A stretch of 64,000 nucleotides of DNA, taken from NCBI GenBank assembly GCA_963739985.1, contig CAVUCE010000006.1:248001-312000 (forward strand), given 5' to 3'. Origin of the DNA: CAVUCE01 sp963739985 (GTDB taxonomy: Bacteria > Bacteroidota > Ignavibacteria > Ignavibacteriales > Ignavibacteriaceae). Below are positions 54,847 through 61,714 of the stretch, piece by piece. How positions within the stretch are numbered: position 1 is the first letter of the stretch; each line of letters starts with the position of its first letter. A program made the position numbers and the translations under genes. The notes under the pieces were generated by a model. The model was not told the origin of the DNA. It saw only the letters and a list, made by a program, of their open reading frames with translations, and did no database searches.

Positions 54847-56064
54847 TTAATCTTTCCAATCCTCATTTATTAAATTATTAAGCACAGCTAAATGAATTGT
54901 CCGTTGTGCGCGTTTTACTACCGGAGCGTCAATCATCTTACTGCCAAGCGAGACCACTCCCAATCCCTTTTTTGTAGCTTCTTCAAACGCCAGAACTATC
55001 TTCTTAGCCTTCTCGATCTCTTCCTCGCCCGGAGCAAATGCCTTATGTATTACCGGAATTTGCCTTGGGTGTATGCAACCCTTACCGTCAAAACCAAGGG
55101 ATTTTGCTTCTGCTACACTGGCGTAAAGTCCGTCCATATCACTTACATCCGAGAACACCGTGTCTATTGCTTGTATCCCCGCTGCCTTTGCTGCGTTTAC
55201 TATCATCGAACGGGCAAAGAAACTTTCCTTTCCTTCATTCGTTCTTTGTGTACCGATATCTGCCGTATAATCCTCCAGCCCGATGGCTAGTGCGCAGTTA
55301 TGTTTTGAGGATGATGCAATTTCATAGGCATTTATTATTCCGAGCGCGCTCTCAATTATCGGCATAAAGAATATTTCATCCCTTATGTTGTGAAATCTTT
55401 TCAGCTCATCAACTTTATCCTCAACCTCTTTTACTTGGTTTGCAGACTCACACTTAGGGATTAGGATTACATGAACGTTATGAGGAACGATAAATCTCAG
55501 ATCATCCAAACCAAGAGGCAGCTGGTTTATCCTAACCATTCTCTCGGCACCGTAAAAATCCACACTGCGAAGAGCATTTCTAACGAGCAGCTGTGCAGCT
55601 TCTTTCTCTGCCGGTGCTACACTGTCCTCAAGATCTAAGATAATACCATCCGGCTTATGAAGCCCGGCATTGAGGAAAAACTTCGATTCATTGCCCGGTA
55701 AGTATAGTCTGCTCCGGCGAAGCTTATCTTTTGTGGTTTTATAGTCGCTCTTTTTGTTAAAATGAAGAAGGTATTCTTTCTCTCTTTCCGGGAATAATTT
55801 TCTTACGGCTTGCTCAAATCTTGCGGCTAGGACAAACGGTAAAGCTCCGTTATCCTCTAGAAGGACATGAACATGTTTTAACTCGAAGAACTTGCACATA
55901 TCAAGTAGTAAAGTTTTTATCGAGTCGCCGTACATAGTCTCAACTTTACTTTTTATATCTAACTTTACTCCGCCGGACTGCTTCAGCTCAATCTCAAAGT
56001 AACAATCTGAGCGTACCCCATCTCCGCGTTTACCCGATGTGGATTTATTTATTTTATCTTGCAT
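54847..56064 (-). CDS. citDE: Fused citrate lyase gamma-beta subunit (CitD-CitE): acyl carrier plus lyase
   Basis: A 405-residue fusion. Residues about 1-100 match CitD acyl carrier (GVRSDCYFEIELKQSGG, KVETMYGDSIKTLLLDM, LLEDNGALPFVLAARFEQAV); a serine near VRSD is the candidate attachment site of the phosphoribosyl-dephospho-CoA arm. Residues about 115-400 are CitE, the citryl-ACP lyase (RRSRLYLPGNESKFF, GIILDLEDSVAPAEKEAAQ, IPKCESANQV, MPIIESALGIINAYEIA, GLEDYTADIGTQRT, CIHPRQIPVIHKAFAP). Normally these are two genes. Sampled GC is about 45-47%, like citF. No citC, citG or citX gene for arm attachment is in the window. Confidence 0.9.
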   Translation of the reverse strand: MQDKINKSTSGKRGDGVRSDCYFEIELKQSGGVKLDIKSKVETMYGDSIKTLLLDMCKFFELKHVHVLLEDNGALPFVLAARFEQAVRKLFPEREKEYLLHFNKKSDYKTTKDKLRRSRLYLPGNESKFFLNAGLHKPDGIILDLEDSVAPAEKEAAQLLVRNALRSVDFYGAERMVRINQLPLGLDDLRFIVPHNVHVILIPKCESANQVKEVEDKVDELKRFHNIRDEIFFMPIIESALGIINAYEIASSSKHNCALAIGLEDYTADIGTQRTNEGKESFFARSMIVNAAKAAGIQAIDTVFSDVSDMDGLYASVAEAKSLGFDGKGCIHPRQIPVIHKAFAPGEEEIEKAKKIVLAFEEATKKGLGVVSLGSKMIDAPVVKRAQRTIHLAVLNNLINEDWKD

Positions 56065-56081
56065 TATTTTTCTTACGTATT

Positions 56082-57542
56082 TTAGTGATGATTAAGTACA
56101 GCAGTAAACGATATAACTAACTCAGACATAAATTCTCTTGCACTAAAGTTTTCACAAGCAAAAATCATTTCCTTTACTGATTTTTGTCTTACTGGTGTCA
56201 ATAAACCGTCAGACAATGCATTAAATTTATTTGTTATATCATCAACAGTCATCGGCTCTCTAGGATCGCCTTTGGGAAATTCAAGATACTCTGAATACTC
56301 TTTTCCATCTTTCGTTCTTACAATTACTTTTGATGGTTGTTTGGCTGGAAACATTTTTTCAAATTCCATAGAAGCTTCGCCTTTTATTTTATCTATCACT
56401 TCCCAAACTCTCGGGTCTTTCATTTTTTCTTCGCTAAACGATTGAGTGGTAACTTTGTGATCAACCAATGCAACCGCAATGCAATAGGGAAGTGAATGAT
56501 CTGCGGTTTCCCTGGATTCAGGGCGATATTTGTGAGGATCAAAAAGTATATCGCAAGCTCTTGCAATTGTTGTGATTGTTACCTTATCAATTTTATCGTA
56601 TGTAATATTATTGCTGACAACTGCTTTTAATGTCGCGGTAATGTGAGTATGAGTTAGCGCTTCTGTGGGGAAAGCTTTCATTCCGCATTCTAGAATCTTG
56701 AATGATTTTCCCAATCCGCCGATAAGTTTTTCCAAATCCCATTTCCATTCTCCTAAGCCATCGCGTCCTTCCATTTTCAATGGATTTATTTTTTTCTGTT
56801 TCGCATCCCAGCCAAAGAAACAATCCATGAAGCCCTCTTTGCCTTCAAAAACTTCTTCAGTTCCTGAATAACCTTTCTTAGCCATCAAAGCCGCAAACAC
56901 ACCTGATTGAACTGCCATTGGATCAACAGTGTTCTTCATCATTGTAAGCTTACCTGCTGTAGGACAGCCAATTGTATGATTATGACTTCCATTTATTCCT
57001 ATCGCGTTTACCATTTCATCAACAGATAATCCAAGCAACTTTCCGGCAACAATTGGAGAAACAAATTGGGTTAGAGTTGCGTGATGCCATTTCCTTTCTC
57101 TTATTCCCGGCACTGCAAATTCACAAAGTCTTTGTTCAAATTCGTAAGCTAAAACTATTGCAACAATAACTTCTTGCATTGTTGCACCGACCATTTCTCC
57201 GACTGAAAGTGCCGCCGGAATTAAATCTGATGGATGTGACGGATCTTCTTTCCAATAGATATCATTAAAATCTAAAGCTCGAATCATTAAAGAGTTTACA
57301 AGTGTTGCATTAACAGCGGGAATTTTATCTCCGAAGCCAATTAAAGTTGCTTCTTCTTTTCCTTCCATGTCTTTATAAATATCGCGAAGTATATTTACAT
57401 CTTTTGTTTTGTATCCACCGTATGCGCATCCTATTGAATCGAATAAATATCTTTTAACTTCATTAATTACTTCTTGAGGTAAATCTTCATATTTAAGATT
57501 TACTGCAAATTCGGCTATTTGGCGTGATATTGATTTTTCCAT
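56082..57542 (-). CDS. MmgE/PrpD family protein (2-methylcitrate dehydratase or cis-aconitate decarboxylase-like)
   Basis: A 486-residue protein with family text: DSIGCAYGGYKTKD, RALDFNDIYWKEDPSHPSDLIPAALSVGEM, VAIVLAYEFEQRLCE, HATLTQFVSPIVAGKLLGLS, ALTHTHITATLKAV and SRETADHSLPYCIAVALVD. PrpD members dehydrate 2-methylcitrate; others decarboxylate cis-aconitate to itaconate. Its place between an aconitase-like and a citrate-lyase-like gene favours a tri- or dicarboxylate substrate, but no residue settles which. It lies 17 bases upstream of citDE on the same strand. Confidence 0.85.
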   Translation of the reverse strand: MEKSISRQIAEFAVNLKYEDLPQEVINEVKRYLFDSIGCAYGGYKTKDVNILRDIYKDMEGKEEATLIGFGDKIPAVNATLVNSLMIRALDFNDIYWKEDPSHPSDLIPAALSVGEMVGATMQEVIVAIVLAYEFEQRLCEFAVPGIRERKWHHATLTQFVSPIVAGKLLGLSVDEMVNAIGINGSHNHTIGCPTAGKLTMMKNTVDPMAVQSGVFAALMAKKGYSGTEEVFEGKEGFMDCFFGWDAKQKKINPLKMEGRDGLGEWKWDLEKLIGGLGKSFKILECGMKAFPTEALTHTHITATLKAVVSNNITYDKIDKVTITTIARACDILFDPHKYRPESRETADHSLPYCIAVALVDHKVTTQSFSEEKMKDPRVWEVIDKIKGEASMEFEKMFPAKQPSKVIVRTKDGKEYSEYLEFPKGDPREPMTVDDITNKFNALSDGLLTPVRQKSVKEMIFACENFSAREFMSELVISFTAVLNHH

Positions 57543-57585
57543 ATTTCCCCTAAACTTTAATTAATTTTCTGCTTGATGTTTTAAG

Positions 57586-59556
57586 CTAAACCAAATTATT
57601 TTTAACCCAATTTTCTAATCCACCGGTAACTATTAAATCTTGCGCAGCTTCTCCAACAGGATCAAAAGCATATTCCTCTTTATCAAAATTTATACTAGAG
57701 TTTGAGAAATTAATTGTTGCTTTAATTTCTGTCTTAACTGTTAACTTATCTCTACCAAATCGGTAATTTAAATCTCTTACTAAATCCGGACATTCAATCA
57801 ACAAGAAACCATTATTCAAAGCGTTACGTTTATAAGTTTCATTAAATGAACCGGCAATAACCAATTTAATCCCTTTATATTTTAGTGCCGTTGCAGCTTG
57901 TTCTCTGGAACTTCCTGTTCCAAAGTTAAAGCCACCGACTAAAATATCTCCGCTATTTGCAATATTAACAAACTTAGGATCATAGTTTTCCATAACCACT
58001 TCGGCCTGTTGTTTGGGAGTGATGTCATCCATATAAGTATATTTACCAGGATAAATTCCATCAGTGTTTAGATTATCCTGATGACAGAAAATTAATTCGC
58101 CTTCCATCTTTTCCGGAAAATTCGAGATGATATTCACATCCAACTTTTTATTGTTAGGTTTTTTGTTAACTCTAATATCAGCGTAAACATTTGCCGGGCT
58201 ATATTCCCATGAATAATCAATTTTTCCGGCAATTGCTGAAGCGGCAACAACTGCAGGTGAAGCTAAATATGCTTGTGCATTTGGTGATCCCATCCTTCCT
58301 TTAAAATTTCTATTCGTGGCTGAGATTCCCACTTCACCGTCTTCTAATAAACCTTTTCCAAGTCCAATACACGGACCACAACCGGGAGGAAGCGGAATAG
58401 CTCCAGCTTCAATTAAAGCTTGCCAATCGCCTCTTTCTTCACTTTCGTGTTGAACTTCGTTGGAAGCCGCAGCAATATAAAACTCAACACCTTCCGAAAC
58501 TTTTTTACCTCTTACAATTTTTGCTGCTTCAGCAAGATCATCAACCCTGCTGTTTACACAAGAAACCAGATAAGCTTTATTAATTTTGATCTCTTTATTC
58601 TTCAATTCAGAAATTGAATTCATTGTTTTAACAGTATTCGGCCCGGATGCAGATGGTTGAATGGAAGTCAGATCGATAATTAATTCTTTAGGGTAGAAGG
58701 CGTCTTTATCTGAAGTTATTACTTCGTTTTCAAGTTTTGCGATTTGTTTTATGTTCATTCTTGGATTTGCTCCATGAGCATCAGCATCCGATGGGACTCC
58801 TGCTAAGCCACGTTCGGCTATTTTTTCTGATCTTGCTTTTAACCAATTTAATGTAACTTCGTCTGTCGGAAATACTCCGGCTAGCGCTCCCCATTCAGTG
58901 GTCATATTCGCAATGGTTAATCTCTCATCAACTGAGAGATGCGTAATTCCTTCACCTACAAATTCAATAACATGGTTTAATACTTCATCGTTGTTAAAAA
59001 AACCGCAAAGAGCAATAATCAAATCCTTACCTGTTACACCGTCTCTTAATTTTCCCTTAAGTTCAACCTTTGCTACCGGCGGAACTTGCCACCAGGTTCT
59101 TCCTGTCGCCCAAATAGCAGCGGCATCTGTTCGTACAATAGGAGTTCCTAAACATCCTAATCCGCCATACATATTTGAGTGGCTATCTGAAGCGACAACC
59201 ATGGTTCCTGGCCAAGCATATCCTTCTTCACACATAATTTGATGGCCTATTCCGCGGCCGGCAGGATAAAAATCATTTCCCATTTCTTTAGCAAATTTTT
59301 CAATTTTGAGATATTTCTCTATATTTTTTTCACTTGTATCCTGAACATTATGGTCTAATGCAAAAACAACTTGTCTGGCATTTGCAATTTTTTTTGCTCC
59401 GATGCTTTTAAATTTTGGAATAACTGCACCGGTGTTATCATGAGTCATTACATAAGCCGGTTTAATTGATAAATAATCGCCGCTATGAACTATATGATCT
59501 TTTTTTAATCCGACAGCAAATCTTTGTGCAATTTTTTCAATTAATGTTTGTGCCAT
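57586..59556 (-). CDS. Aconitase-family hydratase resembling fungal homoaconitase (Lys4-like)
   Basis: A 656-residue [4Fe-4S] hydro-lyase. Its arrangement, from memory, follows yeast Lys4 closely: FALDHNVQDTSEKNIEKY, YPAGRGIGHQIMCEEGYAWPG, DSHSNMYGGLGCLGTPIVRTDAAAIWATGRTWWQVPPVAKVEL, NMTTEWGALAGVFPTD, the cluster cysteines in VSCVNSR and PPGCGPCIGLG, SATNRNFKGRMGS, FGTGSSREQAATALKYKG, and LENWVKN at the end. The start is ATG 59556, with GAAGGG 7 bases upstream; the in-frame TTG 59571 lies within that ribosome-binding site. In context, isocitrate/citrate or 2-methylcitrate is likelier than lysine synthesis, but substrate is open. Confidence 0.85.
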   Translation of the reverse strand: MAQTLIEKIAQRFAVGLKKDHIVHSGDYLSIKPAYVMTHDNTGAVIPKFKSIGAKKIANARQVVFALDHNVQDTSEKNIEKYLKIEKFAKEMGNDFYPAGRGIGHQIMCEEGYAWPGTMVVASDSHSNMYGGLGCLGTPIVRTDAAAIWATGRTWWQVPPVAKVELKGKLRDGVTGKDLIIALCGFFNNDEVLNHVIEFVGEGITHLSVDERLTIANMTTEWGALAGVFPTDEVTLNWLKARSEKIAERGLAGVPSDADAHGANPRMNIKQIAKLENEVITSDKDAFYPKELIIDLTSIQPSASGPNTVKTMNSISELKNKEIKINKAYLVSCVNSRVDDLAEAAKIVRGKKVSEGVEFYIAAASNEVQHESEERGDWQALIEAGAIPLPPGCGPCIGLGKGLLEDGEVGISATNRNFKGRMGSPNAQAYLASPAVVAASAIAGKIDYSWEYSPANVYADIRVNKKPNNKKLDVNIISNFPEKMEGELIFCHQDNLNTDGIYPGKYTYMDDITPKQQAEVVMENYDPKFVNIANSGDILVGGFNFGTGSSREQAATALKYKGIKLVIAGSFNETYKRNALNNGFLLIECPDLVRDLNYRFGRDKLTVKTEIKATINFSNSSINFDKEEYAFDPVGEAAQDLIVTGGLENWVKNNLV

Positions 59557-59607
59557 AATAATACCCTTCAAAAAATCTATAACTAGAAACTCAGAATTAT
59601 TACTAAG

Positions 59608-60141
59608 TTATGCTTTAAACGGATCAAAACTCACAAAATCGGCATGATGAACAATTATTGATTCCACAGTTCGCTTTCCTAAATCACCTTCTTTTGAGTG
59701 AGTTGCAATAATGTGTTGAATTTCGGCAGACACTCCAAATCTATCGGCAATTGCTAAGCCGCTAAATGGATGACGAACTAGTTTACCCGCATTGCTGGTA
59801 GTAAGTTTTCCATCAACAATTTCATACTCTAAAAGTTTACCAACGTCTATAAGTATTGCTCCTGCAATTAAAATATCCATATTGATATTAATCTCATCAC
59901 CAAAATTATTATGCATGATCTTCGCCATTTCCACGGAAAGCTGAACAGCTGTTCTTTTATGATTCATGAAAGTAATTTTACAATCTTTGATAAGTAGTGA
60001 GAAAGGAATTTTCTGTAGGTCATCTGCTGAAAGGACACTGTTCTCTATTGCGTAAACCCAACAATCAATAACTTTGCCTTTTAGTTCTTCGTCTTTGATC
60101 CAGTTTATTTCCGGCCAAATTTCTAATACTTTATCTTTCAT
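59608..60141 (-). CDS. HD-domain-fold protein, possibly catalytically altered
   Basis: A 177-residue helical protein that looks like an HD hydrolase: NHKRTAVQLSVEMAKIM (first His), AGAILIDVGKLLEY where the HD pair would be, HPFSGLAIADRFGVSAEIQHIIATHSKEGD and IIVHHADFVSF. The HD dyad histidine is replaced by Ile (LIDVGK), so metal binding may be altered. No substrate is known. It sits inside the tricarboxylate cluster, about 50 bases from the aconitase gene. It follows a striking hairpin-rich leader (60142-60229), and its AGAGG ribosome-binding site lies within that structure. Confidence 0.75.
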   Translation of the reverse strand: MKDKVLEIWPEINWIKDEELKGKVIDCWVYAIENSVLSADDLQKIPFSLLIKDCKITFMNHKRTAVQLSVEMAKIMHNNFGDEININMDILIAGAILIDVGKLLEYEIVDGKLTTSNAGKLVRHPFSGLAIADRFGVSAEIQHIIATHSKEGDLGKRTVESIIVHHADFVSFDPFKA

Positions 60142-60221
60142 ATCAGCCTCTGATAAAATGGCTGATACAAAAGTAATTATTAATTCTAGAAGATATCTTT
60201 TATATTACTTTTGCATCAGCC
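60141..60221 (-). promoter_or_regulatory. Leader with two mutually exclusive hairpins upstream of the HD-fold gene
   Basis: An 18-bp stem (60160-60177 with 60204-60221, one wobble) can form in the mRNA. Its downstream arm ends in TATCAGCC (mRNA sense), which can instead pair with GGCTGATA at 60141-60148, covering part of the AGAGG site and the A of the start codon. The minus strand also shows TACTTTTG (60168-60175), a possible -7 box that would start the transcript inside this region. Confidence 0.5.
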
Positions 60222-60229
60222 CGGTATGT

Positions 60230-61411
60230 TTATTTTAATTGTTTAATAATTTCATCTGTCATTTGTTGAGTTGTGCATGCGCCTTTATCAAATACATCGG
60301 AGCCGCCTCTTAATTTCATCATATCGTAAGTTAATACTTTGCCTTCTTCAATAACTTTGGCAATTGCGGTTCTAATTTTATCCGATTTTTCGTTTTCGCC
60401 TAGATGCTCTAACATCATGCAAGCACTTAAAATCATTGCGATAGGATTAACAATTGATGGATCAAGTTCTTGATACTTAGGAGCTGAGCCGTGAGTAGGT
60501 TCAAATACTGCAACATCTTTACCGATGTTAGCACTGCAGGCAAAACCCAAACCGCCAACTAATCCGGCAAACCCATCGCTAATAATATCGCCAAACATAT
60601 TTTCTGCAACTATTACTCCGTAGTTTTCCGGATTTTTAGTCAACCACATCATTTGCGCGTCTATATTTGTGTCCCACAGAGAAATATTAGGATATTCTTT
60701 AGCAATTAACTTTGCTTCGCTTACCATCATTCCGGAAGTTTCTCTTAAAACGTTTGGCTTTTCACAAACAGTAACATTTGAATAACCAAAATTTTTAGCA
60801 TATTCAAATGCCTCATGAATTATTCTTCTGCATGCTGCTCGAGACATTATTCTTGTAGAAACTGCCAAATCTTCATTCGGCACTTCCTTAAATGTTTTCA
60901 TTTTAGGATGTGTTTCTAAAGCATCACGTACATTTTTAGGTGGATTCGTCCATTCAACTCCTGCGTATAAACCTTCAGTATTTTGTCTAAAAATTACAGC
61001 ATCAACCAGTGGTTCTTCGAATCCTGCTTTTGTTCTTTTAATAAAATTTAAAGGATTGCCTTTGAATGATTTACAAGGTCGGATGCAAATATCCAAATTA
61101 AAGTGTTGTCTTAAACCAACTATTGGACTGAAATAAACAAAGCCTTTATCTTTTAACGATGGGTCTAATTCTTTTGTGGCAGCGTCTTTAGGTTTGCTGG
61201 TAATTGCACCAAACAATCCAATTTTGTGTTTTGTTAATAAATCAACTGTTCGTTCCGGAAGTGCGTTTCCTTCTTTACACCAAAACTCCCAGCCGATATC
61301 ACCGTGAATATATTCTGCATCAAAATTTACTGCTTCTAGAACTCTAATTGCTTCTGGAAGCACTGTTTTGCCTATACCATCACCTGGCATGGCAACTATA
61401 ATTCTTTTCAT
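60230..61411 (-). CDS. Isocitrate/isopropylmalate dehydrogenase family protein
   Basis: A 393-residue decarboxylating dehydrogenase. Motifs: MPGDGIGKTVLPEA, GAITSKPKD, GLRQHFNLDICIRPCKSF (substrate arginines), VIFRQNTEGLYAGVEW, NVTVCEKPNVLRETSGM (active-site Lys region), NIDAQMMWLTKNPENYGVIVAENMFGDIISD (metal Asp residues) and EPTHGSAPKY (nucleotide loop). This is the monocyclic family covering isocitrate, homoisocitrate and isopropylmalate dehydrogenases. Linked to an aconitase homologue, isocitrate is likeliest; homoisocitrate is possible given the Lys4-like partner. First gene of the tricarboxylate cluster. Confidence 0.9.
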   Translation of the reverse strand: MKRIIVAMPGDGIGKTVLPEAIRVLEAVNFDAEYIHGDIGWEFWCKEGNALPERTVDLLTKHKIGLFGAITSKPKDAATKELDPSLKDKGFVYFSPIVGLRQHFNLDICIRPCKSFKGNPLNFIKRTKAGFEEPLVDAVIFRQNTEGLYAGVEWTNPPKNVRDALETHPKMKTFKEVPNEDLAVSTRIMSRAACRRIIHEAFEYAKNFGYSNVTVCEKPNVLRETSGMMVSEAKLIAKEYPNISLWDTNIDAQMMWLTKNPENYGVIVAENMFGDIISDGFAGLVGGLGFACSANIGKDVAVFEPTHGSAPKYQELDPSIVNPIAMILSACMMLEHLGENEKSDKIRTAIAKVIEEGKVLTYDMMKLRGGSDVFDKGACTTQQMTDEIIKQLK

Positions 61412-61714
61412 GATATGATCCCCTTAGGAAAGATGACAAATAACAACACTTCAAACTTAAATAAAGTCTTAGTTGTACGCAAGAAAATTGCAAATGTATA
61501 GTTAATAAGTTAAGTTTTTTTATGATTGTTTCTTGAGAATCAGTTCAAATATGATGATTAAGCGAAATAAAGTACTAAACTCTTTTACGATAACAATCGA
61601 TAATAAGAAACAGAGATGTATCAATGGAAAATCGAGATAATAATGATCTATAAAATTGCATATAGCCGACAACTTAATTATTTTTAGTCCAATTTAAAAA
61701 ATTAACAAATCAAA
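61412..61714. other. Divergent intergenic region
   Basis: AT-rich 303-bp gap between the divergent IDH-family gene and the sensor kinase. Must hold promoters in both directions; I see no convincing box or hairpin. Confidence 0.4.

Noticed and set aside
60160..60221. The 18-bp inverted repeat as terminal repeats of a miniature transposable element
   Set aside because: No target-site duplication could be seen, the interior is only 26 bases, and the arms overlap the start region of the HD-fold gene; a hairpin or regulatory role fits better. A genome-wide copy count could still reverse this.
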